A DNA stretch of 22,728 bases, taken from an uncultured Alphaproteobacteria bacterium (GTDB taxonomy: Bacteria > Pseudomonadota > Alphaproteobacteria > Rhizobiales > Pleomorphomonadaceae). The notes beneath the pieces are model-generated. The model made no database searches. It was given only the letters and a program-made list of their open reading frames with translations, and was not told the DNA's origin. Below are positions 6,917 to 13,703 of the stretch, piece by piece. Where the stretch lies: NCBI GenBank assembly GCA_937900425.1, contig CALCDT010000276.1, positions 1 through 22,728 of the forward strand. The letters are read 5' to 3'. The position numbers and the translations under genes were made by a program. The stretch's first letter is position 1. Every line of letters starts with the position of its first letter.

Positions 6917-8154
6917 TGCGCCCGCGCTATTCGATCATTCCTTCCGCGGCGGTTTACGACCGCCGGCTCAAGGGGCGCGACCTGCACGTGCTCAACGTGC
7001 TCGGCGTCGCGGCCGACAGCGACAGCGGCTGGTGCTGGCGGTCCCAGCGCGAGATGGGCGAGGAGATCGGCTGCAGCCGCGCCACGGTGCAGGCCTCGAT
7101 CGCCCGGCTCGTCGATGCCGGCTACGTCGAGGTGCGCCAGCGGCGGCGCAAGGACGGAGGCGACGCCAGCAACGCCTTCCGGGTCGTGATGGACGTCTCC
7201 GACGAGACGGTGGCGCGGGCGGAGGAGGAGGCGTTCCGCCGGGAAGACGCCGAGGGCGACGATTCCGGTGCCGCGATTGGCGAGGGTGAATGGGCGCGAG
7301 AGGGTGGAGCCGACGAGCCCCCCCCCGCCAATATGCTGGCCCCCCCGGCCAGCCCAGAGCTGGCCCCCCCGGCCAGCCCAGAGCTGGCCCCCCCGGCCAG
7401 CCCAGAGCTGGCCCCCATAAGAACGACCCAATCTAACGATCCCAGTCTAACGGTTACCCCCCCTGCCCCCCAGGGGGCGAAAGAGACGCGGGCGCCGCGA
7501 CGGGGCGGGGCCGACGAGGGCGAGGAGGCCGACGACGGCTTCGCCGCTTTCGAGGCGGCGTGGCGGGAGGCCGAGCCGAGGCACGCCACCGACCGGATGC
7601 GCCCGGCGCGGAGCGTCTGGCGCGGGCTTTCGGAGGCGGACCGGGCGGCGGCGGCCGACCCGGACGTGATCCGCGCTTTCGTGGCCGACCAGCGCCGGGC
7701 GCGGCGGACCACGCTGGCCGCGCCGCTGACCTACCTTCGTGAGCGGATGTTCGCCCGGATCAAGCCGGCCTCCGCGACGTCCGGCGGCGGCGGGTTCGTG
7801 CCGGTTGTCGGCTACGGCCGGGCCTGGTGGTGCCGCTGGGTCGGCTACGCCGGGCCGGGAAACCGGGATGCCGAGGGCCGGCCGCTGCGCGGGGCGATGA
7901 TGGCGCGGCAGATGGCGGAGCGCGCCCGGCAGGGCACGCCGGAGGGAGCGCCGCTGGCCGAAGCGCAGGCGCTGGAGCGGGCGGCGGCGGGATACGTGGC
8001 GATCAGGGTCGATTCGGCGGAATTCGAGGCGTGGCGGGCGTGGTGGGCGGCGCGGGGGATCGAGCTTCCGCGGCCGGACCGGGTCGAGGTGATCCACCTG
8101 CCGGCGGCGTCGCCGGAGGCGTGGGAAGCGCGGGCGAGGGAGGCGGCGGAATGA
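6916..8154 (+). CDS. Phage replication-initiator-like protein with N-terminal winged helix
   Basis: Residues about 5-90 are a winged helix-turn-helix of the HTH_36/replication-initiator kind (Y..IPSAAVYD.RL...DLHVLNVLG ... GWCWRSQREMGEEIGCSRATVQASIARLVDAGYVEVRQRRR). An acidic linker is followed by a Pro-rich repeat (LAPPASPE three times, residues 141-164). Residues 208-285 (FAAFEAAW ... VWRGLSEADRAAAADPDVIRAFVADQRR ... LAAPLTYLRERMF) resemble the C-terminal region of phage replication proteins that meet the host replication machinery. The rest (300-412) is Trp/Arg-rich and unrecognised. By analogy with lambda O it probably binds the phage origin, here perhaps its own linker DNA, and recruits a host helicase. 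No helicase loader is visible in the window. Confidence 0.8.
   Translation: MRPRYSIIPSAAVYDRRLKGRDLHVLNVLGVAADSDSGWCWRSQREMGEEIGCSRATVQASIARLVDAGYVEVRQRRRKDGGDASNAFRVVMDVSDETVARAEEEAFRREDAEGDDSGAAIGEGEWAREGGADEPPPANMLAPPASPELAPPASPELAPPASPELAPIRTTQSNDPSLTVTPPAPQGAKETRAPRRGGADEGEEADDGFAAFEAAWREAEPRHATDRMRPARSVWRGLSEADRAAAADPDVIRAFVADQRRARRTTLAAPLTYLRERMFARIKPASATSGGGGFVPVVGYGRAWWCRWVGYAGPGNRDAEGRPLRGAMMARQMAERARQGTPEGAPLAEAQALERAAAGYVAIRVDSAEFEAWRAWWAARGIELPRPDRVEVIHLPAASPEAWEARAREAAE
7336..7416 (+). repeat. Three 24-bp iterons plus a partial fourth, each with a dyad
   Basis: Perfect 24-bp units start at 7336, 7360 and 7384, with the first 9 bp of a fourth at 7408. Each unit holds the inverted repeat CTGGCC-N5-GGCCAG (7336-7352, 7360-7376, 7384-7400). 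The array lies in the linker of the initiator-like gene and encodes LAPPASPE repeats. Confidence 0.9.
7336..7455. other. Candidate phage replication origin inside the initiator gene
   Basis: The dyad-bearing iterons (7336-7416) are followed directly by a 40-nt patch (7417-7456) with 17 G/C bases (about 42%), in surroundings that look above 70%. The patch contains a 14-bp-spaced direct repeat TCTAACG (7432-7438 and 7446-7452). Lambdoid phages place their origin in the middle of the O gene as iterons plus an AT-rich segment, so this layout suggests an origin. No binding data exist; this is inference. Confidence 0.5.
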
Positions 8155-8774
8155 TCGGGATCGACGTGGAGCGGCTCGTATCGTGGACCCTCAACGAGCA
8201 GGCGGCCGACCTCGGCGGCGGGTGGGCGATGTCGGGGACGGTGTCGTCCACCGCCGTGGTCTGCGAGACGCTGCAGCTCGGGGCGATCGTCGATCGGCAG
8301 CCGGGGCACGTCAAGGCGATGGGGGCGTCCTCGCACGTGGACGCGCTGACCGTCTACGGCGCGATCGTCTCGCCGGGGCTGCTGACGCGGGACGAGCGCT
8401 TGCTCGTGCTCGGCCACGGCAAGATCGGCGGGCGGCCGGAGTGGGACATCTGGCCGGAGATCTCGCCGAAGCGGCATCCGAGAAACGGGCGGATCGTGGT
8501 GGAGCAGGAGTTCGACAAGCGGGGCAAGGTGGTGTCGGCGTGGTGTCCGCTGGTGGTCTACCCCTCGCTGGAATTGGTGATCGCGGCGCGGGCCTCCTAT
8601 TCGACGTGGCACGGCGCCCTCGCCAAGCTGCGCGATGCCCTCGCCGGGCGGCTTTCGGCGCACCGGGTGACCGGGCCGGCGGCGCCCGAAGCGCCGTGGA
8701 ATCGGTCGGAGACCGTCCACAGGGGCGAGGCGGAACAACAAACGGAAACGGAAACGAAAAAAGCCGTTGCGTGA
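8151..8774 (+). CDS. Conserved phage protein downstream of replication gene, 207 aa
   Basis: The ATG at 8151 overlaps the initiator stop (ATGA). It shows the pattern VERLVSWTLNEQAADL near the N-terminus, HVDALTVYGAI in the middle, LLVLGHGKIGGRPEW, and a C-terminal LAKLRDALAGRLSAHRVTGPAAPEAPW. I recall this as a conserved alphaproteobacterial prophage family that usually follows the replication gene, with no known activity. The C-terminal 20 residues are a low-complexity Gln/Thr/Glu/Lys tail from a short repeat (ACGGAA-type). It is the last gene before the terminator at 8824. Confidence 0.7.
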   Translation: MIGIDVERLVSWTLNEQAADLGGGWAMSGTVSSTAVVCETLQLGAIVDRQPGHVKAMGASSHVDALTVYGAIVSPGLLTRDERLLVLGHGKIGGRPEWDIWPEISPKRHPRNGRIVVEQEFDKRGKVVSAWCPLVVYPSLELVIAARASYSTWHGALAKLRDALAGRLSAHRVTGPAAPEAPWNRSETVHRGEAEQQTETETKKAVA

Positions 8775-8783
8775 GGTTTGGAT

Positions 8784-8812
8784 TTGACATAAGCATCAAG
8801 GCGTCAGATTTG
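8784..8812 (+). promoter_or_regulatory. Possible promoter with perfect -35 box
   Basis: TTGACA at 8784-8789 is a perfect -35 hexamer in a locally AT-richer island after the early operon. The -10 at 17-nt spacing (8807-8812, GATTTG) is poor. Alphaproteobacterial sigma-70 sites tolerate weak -10 boxes, but a terminator follows at 8824, so any transcript would have to read through it. Treat as tentative. Confidence 0.25.
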
Positions 8813-8823
8813 CGATTTGGTGG

Positions 8824-8854
8824 AACCGGCCGGGGCGACCCGAGCCGGTTTTTT
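8824..8854 (+). terminator. Intrinsic terminator of the early operon
   Basis: The stem AACCGGC/GCCGGTT (8824-8830 with 8844-8850) continues into CGGG/CCCG (8831-8834 with 8839-8842) across one bulged A. It is capped by a GCGA tetraloop and followed by T6 (8849-8854). This is a strong Rho-independent terminator separating the early operon from the packaging genes. Confidence 0.85.
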
Positions 8855-8875
8855 GGTGTGTGGTTCGAGGTGGAC

Positions 8876-9244
8876 ATGCCGACGCTGCCTCCGACGTTCC
8901 GGCCCGGCGGGGCACGATCTCGCCGCGAGCAGAACATCGATGCCGATCGTCGTCGAGGGTCGGCGCGGCAGCGAGGATACACCGGTGCTTGGGACAAGGC
9001 TGCGGCGGGATATATCGCCGAGCATCCCGTCTGCGAGTATTGCGATCTCGACGGATATCTGGCTGTCGCTACGCTAGTCGATCACCTCTATCCGCAGAGG
9101 CAGTTCGACGGGGTGTTCTGGGAGCGGGGATGGTGGGTGGCCTGCTGTGCCTCTTGCCATAGCGGCATGAAGCAGGCGGCGGAGCGGGCGGGCAAGGGCG
9201 CCCTCGACGATCTGGCACGGCGCCTCGGGCGGGTGGTCCTCTGA
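8876..9244 (+). CDS. HNH endonuclease next to terminase
   Basis: 122 aa. RGYTGAWDKAAAGYIAEHPVCEYC supplies the first zinc pair (C53, C56), LVDHLYP (D69-H70) the ββα-metal catalytic His, and CASCH (C91, C94, H95) the second pair and last His. The usual Asn/Trp before the second Cys pair (NWQ.LC in relatives) reads GWWVAC here, so the middle N of HNH seems absent. In HK97-type cos phages such HNH proteins work with the terminase for specific cos cleavage and packaging. ATG 8876 has GAGG 5 nt upstream; the in-frame GTG at 8870 is an alternative. The gene sits just before the putative cos region and the small terminase, the usual place. Confidence 0.85.
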   Translation: MPTLPPTFRPGGARSRREQNIDADRRRGSARQRGYTGAWDKAAAGYIAEHPVCEYCDLDGYLAVATLVDHLYPQRQFDGVFWERGWWVACCASCHSGMKQAAERAGKGALDDLARRLGRVVL

Positions 9245-9436
9245 GGGCCAGGGTGGGGCGCCGACACCGCCCACCCCCCCCACCCCCATCATCGGGAGGT
9301 AGGGGGGGGCAAAAGTCCAGAACCCTTTTGATGCGGACCGGCGGGGTAGTCAAAGTTTTTCGGGCGCGGGTTTCGGGGAGAATTTTTTCGGGGTCGCGGC
9401 GGGGCGGTGGCTTCGGCGAGCGGGGAGGTGCGATCG
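9245..9436. other. Non-coding gap, candidate cos/packaging region
   Basis: No convincing gene lies between the HNH and small terminase genes. The gap holds a hairpin (9252-9275), a C8 tract (9274-9281) that can pair with a G8 tract (9302-9309), a perfect 6-bp inverted repeat CAAAAG/CTTTTG (9310-9315 with 9325-9330), GGACCGGCGGGG at about 9335-9346, and three TTTCGGG repeats starting at 9358, 9371 and 9386. In HK97-like phages cos and the terminase-binding sites lie in exactly this gap. The actual cut site cannot be read from one sequence. Confidence 0.45.
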
Positions 9437-10012
9437 ATGGGACGTCGGGGGCCGAAGCCGGAGCCGGCGGCGGTCAAAGTGCGCAAGGGCAATTCGGCAC
9501 GACGGCCGATCGGGAAGGATCCCGAGGCCAAGGCCGAGGCTTCGGCCGGTGCGATCGCGCCGCCGTCGTGGCTGAAGGACGAGGGGCTCAAGGTCTGGAA
9601 CCGACTCGCTCCCCGGCTCGCGGCCATGAAACTGCTGACGCCGGTCGATGCGGAGACCTTCGGGCGCTACTGCCGGAACTTCGCGCGGTGGCTGATGATG
9701 CAGGAGCGCCTCGATACGATGGGTGACTTCTACGAGATCGAAACCGCAAGCGGGATCGTGCGGCGATCCGATCCGGCCGGCCCGACGTCGGTGCGTCTGG
9801 AGCTGCTGCTCGAGCGGGCCGAGGCGAACTTCGGCCTCAATCCGGCGGAGCGGCAGCGCATTCTCGCAGCGCGTGCCGGCGTCGTCGGGCTACCTGCCGG
9901 CGATCTCTTCGGCAGTCAGGACGGGCAGGCTGCGGCTGCGCCGACGAAACCGAAGGACGAGGCGCCTGCCGACGCCATTCGTCCGGCGACGGCGATCGGG
10001 TTCCTCAATTGA
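9437..10012 (+). CDS. terS: Terminase small subunit, P27 family
   Basis: Recognises the packaging site and brings phage DNA to the large subunit. The N-terminus MGRRGPKPEPAAVKVRKGNSARRP is the P27-family signature (RRGPKP....K...GN...RP). It is followed by APPSWLKDEGLKVWNRLAPRLAAMKLLTPVDAETFGRYCRNFARW, also typical. The length of 191 aa fits. ATG 9437 has GGAGG 8 nt upstream; an upstream GTG (9407) is in frame but lacks a better site. The stop overlaps the TTG start of the large subunit. The C-terminal tail (165-191) is Ala/Lys-rich. Confidence 0.9.
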   Translation: MGRRGPKPEPAAVKVRKGNSARRPIGKDPEAKAEASAGAIAPPSWLKDEGLKVWNRLAPRLAAMKLLTPVDAETFGRYCRNFARWLMMQERLDTMGDFYEIETASGIVRRSDPAGPTSVRLELLLERAEANFGLNPAERQRILAARAGVVGLPAGDLFGSQDGQAAAAPTKPKDEAPADAIRPATAIGFLN

Positions 10013-11751
10013 CCGCAGCCGCGCGGCGGCGCAAGCCGCAGGTGAATTCACAGCCGGAGCGTCCGGCGGGCGTGAGAGAAGAGGCGACTTACGACGCCGC
10101 GCGCGGTGTGTGGACCTTCGCCGACTACTGGTTCGACGAGCGGGCGGCGGCTTCGGCTGTCGCCTTCTTTCCCGGTCATCTCACCTTCTCGAAAGGGGAG
10201 TGGGCGGGCCGGCCGTTCCGGCTCGAGAGATGGCAGGCTGACGACATCGTCCGGCCACTGTTCGGCTGGAAGCGGCCGGACGGCACGCGGCGGTACAGGC
10301 GCTGCTACGTCTGGGTGCCGCGCAAGAACGGCAAGACGGAACTCGCCGCGGGCATCGCGTTGCTGGTTCTGCTCGGCGACGGAGAATATGGCGGCGAGGT
10401 CTATGCCATCGCCTCTCACGAAGGGCAGGCGCGCATCGTGTTCAATCAGGCGGCGACGATGGTGGCGAAATCGCCGACGTTGTCGCTCGATCTGGAATGT
10501 TTCAAGCGCTCGATCTACTGCCCGAGCCTCAACGCCAGCATCATCCCGCTGTCCGGCAAGGCGGACGGAAAGCACGGTCTGAGCGCCTCCGGCCTGATCG
10601 GTGACGAGATCCACGAATGGCCGTCCGGCGACCTTTACCAGTACATCCACGACAGCGAGGACGCCCGGCGTCAGCCGCTCGAATTCCTGATCTCCACGGC
10701 TGGCAAGAAAGGCAGCTACGGCGAGGAGGCGTGGGACGAGTGCCAGAAGATCCTCGACGGCACGATCGAGGATCCCGAAACGCTGGTTGTCTGCTACGCG
10801 GCGGACCCGGAGGACGACTGGCAGTCGGAGGATGTCTGGCGCAAGGCGAACCCGAACCTCGGAGTGTCGAAGAAGCTCGAAACGATGCGGTCGAACGCGC
10901 GGCGGGCGGCGCAGCTGCCGCGGCTCGAAAACGCCTTCAAGAACTATCACCTGAACATCTGGACTGAGCAGGCGGTGCGGTGGCTGCCGATGGATGGCGT
11001 CGACGACACGGGGCGCCGGTTCGGGTGGAACCATTGCGTCGGCCCCACACCGTGGAAGGATCTGGAGCGCTGTCTTGCCGGCAAGCGCTGTTTCGGCGGT
11101 CTCGACCTTTCATCGACAACCGACCTTTCGGCGCTGGTCTGGTGGTTCCCGGTGCAGGAGGGGCTCGACGTGCCCGTCGTGCTTCCCCGGTTCTTCAAGC
11201 CCGAGGCGTACCTCAAGGATCACTCGCGCCGCGACAAGCTGCCCTACGACCGCTGGGCGAAGGACGGGGCCTTGATCGCGACACCGGGCAACGTGATCGA
11301 CTATGCGCGCATTCGCGCGGTCGCGTTGCGTGACGCGGAGCAGTTCTCGGTGGCCTTCATGGGGGCGCCGGCGGCCGATCCGAGCAAGACCGGGAGCATC
11401 GCCTACGATCGCTGGAACGCGACGGAGACAATCCTGATGCTGCAGGACGAGGGCTTCGGGATGGTGCCGTTCGGCCAGGGTTACGCCTCGATGTCGGCCC
11501 CGGCGAAGGAACTGGAGCGGCTCGTGATCTGCAACGGGTTCCATCACGGCGGTCATCCGGTTCTCAAGCGGCACGCCGAGGTGGTGACCGTGGCGCAGGA
11601 CGAAGCGGAGAACATCAAGCCGGTGAAAGCCAAGTCGACGGAACGCATCGACGGCGTCGTCGGGCTCTGCGAGGCGCTCGGCATCGCCGCCAACGACGAG
11701 GGCGTGGTCGATCTCGACGACTTCCTCAAGAACGGGTTGATGGTCGCATGA
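10009..11751 (+). CDS. terL: Terminase large subunit, HK97/Terminase_1 type
   Basis: ATP-driven packaging motor and nuclease. The ATPase part has Walker A VPRKNGKT (P104-T110) and Walker B GLIGDEIHEW (D199, E200). The nuclease part has GLDLSSTTDL (D366) and TERIDGVVGL (D548) as metal-binding acidic residues. The 580-aa length is normal. The TTG at 10009 overlaps the small subunit stop (TTGA); the next in-frame starts are not better placed. The stop overlaps the portal ATG (ATGA). The gene is complete with no sign of decay. Confidence 0.95.
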   Translation: MTAAARRRKPQVNSQPERPAGVREEATYDAARGVWTFADYWFDERAAASAVAFFPGHLTFSKGEWAGRPFRLERWQADDIVRPLFGWKRPDGTRRYRRCYVWVPRKNGKTELAAGIALLVLLGDGEYGGEVYAIASHEGQARIVFNQAATMVAKSPTLSLDLECFKRSIYCPSLNASIIPLSGKADGKHGLSASGLIGDEIHEWPSGDLYQYIHDSEDARRQPLEFLISTAGKKGSYGEEAWDECQKILDGTIEDPETLVVCYAADPEDDWQSEDVWRKANPNLGVSKKLETMRSNARRAAQLPRLENAFKNYHLNIWTEQAVRWLPMDGVDDTGRRFGWNHCVGPTPWKDLERCLAGKRCFGGLDLSSTTDLSALVWWFPVQEGLDVPVVLPRFFKPEAYLKDHSRRDKLPYDRWAKDGALIATPGNVIDYARIRAVALRDAEQFSVAFMGAPAADPSKTGSIAYDRWNATETILMLQDEGFGMVPFGQGYASMSAPAKELERLVICNGFHHGGHPVLKRHAEVVTVAQDEAENIKPVKAKSTERIDGVVGLCEALGIAANDEGVVDLDDFLKNGLMVA

Positions 11752-12989
11752 GCTGGTTGTCCGCATGGTGGAGCAAGCCGGCTCTGAAAATTCAGGATCC
11801 GGAGAATAGCCGCGCGACCGGTCGGACCTGGGCAGGGCGAGACGTCGGCGTCCAAGCCGCGATGCAGCTTTCGACCTTCTGGTCGTGCTGCCGTCTGATA
11901 TCGGAGACGGTCGCGACGTTGCCATTGCAGGTCTTCGAAAGACAAACCGACGGCAGCAAGGCGGCCCGCTCCGACCATTGGCTTTACGACCTGGTGCACG
12001 ACAGCCCCAACGCGGATCTGACGGCGGCCGAATTCTGGGAGGGCGTCGTCCTGTCGCTTTGCGTGCACGGCAACGCCTTCGCGATCAAGGACGTCGCAAG
12101 CAACGGGCGGGTGATCTCGCTCAACCTGGTACCTTTCGAGAAGGTGACCGTTCGTCGGGACGAGCGCGGAGCCCTGCGCTACGGCGTCAATCACCGCGGC
12201 TGGATCGGTGATTTCGATGAGAGCCGGATCTTTCACGTCCGCGGTTTCGGGCCGGGCGAGGACGTCGGGCTATCGCCGGTCTCCTACGCCCGTCAGACGC
12301 TCTCGATCGCCGACGGTATCGGTGCGTCGGTCGGAGCGACGTTCCGGAACGGCATGCGTTCCTCGGTCTTCTTCACAGCGCCGCAGGGCGTCAAGATGAC
12401 CCCGGATCAACGCAAGGCGTTCAAGGAAACCTTCATCGATCCTTATGTCGGGGCCGATGCGGCGGCCGCCGCGGGGCTGCTCGAGCACGGCTTCACCGTC
12501 AACCCCGTCAGCCTCAGTCCGCACGACGCCGAGATGCTGCTGTCCTGGCGGTTTTCGGTCGAGGACATCTGCCGGTGGCTGCGGGTGCCGCCGATCCTGA
12601 TCGGTCATGCCGGCGACGGGCAGACGATGTGGGGATCCGGCGTCGAGCAGATCATGCTGGGGTGGCTGACGCTCGGGCTTCGTCCCTACCTGACGCGGAT
12701 CGAGCAGGCGATCAAGAAGCGTCTGCTGCCGATCGGAGACCGCGGAAAGATCTACGCCGAATTCAATGTCGAGGGCCTGCTGCGCGCGGACAGCGCAGGG
12801 CGTGCGGCGCTGATGAGCGCCCTGGTGCAGAACGGCCTCCTGACGCGCAACGAAGGGCGGGCGATGGACAACCGGGCGCCCCAGCCGGGTGGCGACGGGC
12901 TGACGGTCCAGTCCAATCTCGTGCCGCTCGACATGCTCGGGAAGGTTCCGGCGCGGGCCGTGCAGCCAGCTCCGGGCGAGCCGGTCTAG
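11748..12989 (+). CDS. Portal protein, HK97 family
   Basis: Forms the ring at the capsid vertex through which DNA enters and leaves. Typical features are W.GRDV..QAAMQLSTFWSCCRLISETVATLPL..F (residues 28-63), AEFWEGVVLSLCVHGNAFAIK (93-113), an HVRGF.P.ED.GLSPVSYAR segment, and the C-terminal FSVEDICRWLRVPPILIGHAGDGQTMWGSGVEQ clip/stem region. At 413 aa it has the usual length. It is coupled to terL through ATGA. Confidence 0.95.
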   Translation: MSWLSAWWSKPALKIQDPENSRATGRTWAGRDVGVQAAMQLSTFWSCCRLISETVATLPLQVFERQTDGSKAARSDHWLYDLVHDSPNADLTAAEFWEGVVLSLCVHGNAFAIKDVASNGRVISLNLVPFEKVTVRRDERGALRYGVNHRGWIGDFDESRIFHVRGFGPGEDVGLSPVSYARQTLSIADGIGASVGATFRNGMRSSVFFTAPQGVKMTPDQRKAFKETFIDPYVGADAAAAAGLLEHGFTVNPVSLSPHDAEMLLSWRFSVEDICRWLRVPPILIGHAGDGQTMWGSGVEQIMLGWLTLGLRPYLTRIEQAIKKRLLPIGDRGKIYAEFNVEGLLRADSAGRAALMSALVQNGLLTRNEGRAMDNRAPQPGGDGLTVQSNLVPLDMLGKVPARAVQPAPGEPV

Positions 12990-12998
12990 GAGACGACG

Positions 12999-13691
12999 AT
13001 GAAGACCAAGTCATTCGCGCTGAAGGTGAAGGATCTTTCCGAAGACGGAACCTTCGAGGGCTATGGCTCAGTTTTCGGCAACGCGGACAGCTACGGCGAG
13101 ATCGTCGAGCCCGGCGCCTTCGCGGAGAGCCTCGCCCGTCATCGCCGCGAGGGCACCAAGCCGCTGATGCTCTGGCAGCACGACCCGGACAAGCCGATCG
13201 GCGTGTGGGACGATCTCGCCGAGGACGGCAAGGGTCTGCGCGGCAAGGGGCGCCTGCTCGCCGGTGTTTCGAAAGCCGACGAGGCGTTGATCCTTCTGAA
13301 AGCCGGGGCGCTCCAGGGGCTTTCGATCGGCTACCGCGAGCAGGAGGTCGCCCCGGACGGCAACAACCGCCGACTGAAGAAGCTCGATCTTCTGGAAATC
13401 AGCCTCGTCTCCTTCCCGGCCAATCGCCGGGCGCGGGTCGAGGCCGTGAAATCGGAGCATGTCACCACGCTCCGCGACAGGCTCTTGGCCGGGGATCGGC
13501 CAAGTCTCCGCGAAATGGAAAAGGGAATGCGGGACGCGTTCGACCTTTCCCATTCGGAAGCAGAGCGCGCCGTCCGCCTCTTCTTCAAGGATTTCGCTCA
13601 GGGGGATCCTGAGACCGTGACGGACCTTGCCGCCATCAAGGCGGCGCTGCCGGATCTCCGCGCGGCGCTGGATGGCATCCTCTCCAAGTAA
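12999..13691 (+). CDS. HK97-type prohead protease
   Basis: Serine protease (U35/herpes-assemblin fold) that cleaves the capsid protein scaffold during maturation. FEGYGSVFGNADSYGEIVEPGAF (19-41) is the family start. The catalytic His is H61 in LMLWQHDPDKPIG and the nucleophile is S109 in LQGLSIGY. LDLLEISLVSFPANRRARV (about 129-147) is the family end motif. The extra C-terminal 80 residues are helical. ATG 12999 follows AGGAGACGACG, a leader shared with the gene at 16361. Confidence 0.95.
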   Translation: MKTKSFALKVKDLSEDGTFEGYGSVFGNADSYGEIVEPGAFAESLARHRREGTKPLMLWQHDPDKPIGVWDDLAEDGKGLRGKGRLLAGVSKADEALILLKAGALQGLSIGYREQEVAPDGNNRRLKKLDLLEISLVSFPANRRARVEAVKSEHVTTLRDRLLAGDRPSLREMEKGMRDAFDLSHSEAERAVRLFFKDFAQGDPETVTDLAAIKAALPDLRAALDGILSK

Positions 13692-13703
13692 GGACTCCAC
13701 ACC

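Noticed and set aside
7318..7326. C9 run in the initiator gene considered as a sequencing error or programmed slip
   Set aside because: The zero frame continues through an in-frame Pro stretch to a sensible C-terminal domain, and there is no alternative domain in other frames nearby.
9253..9726. Open + frame crossing the cos candidate into the small terminase gene
   Set aside because: It is Gly/Arg low complexity, lacks a ribosome site and runs out of frame with the well-identified terminase.
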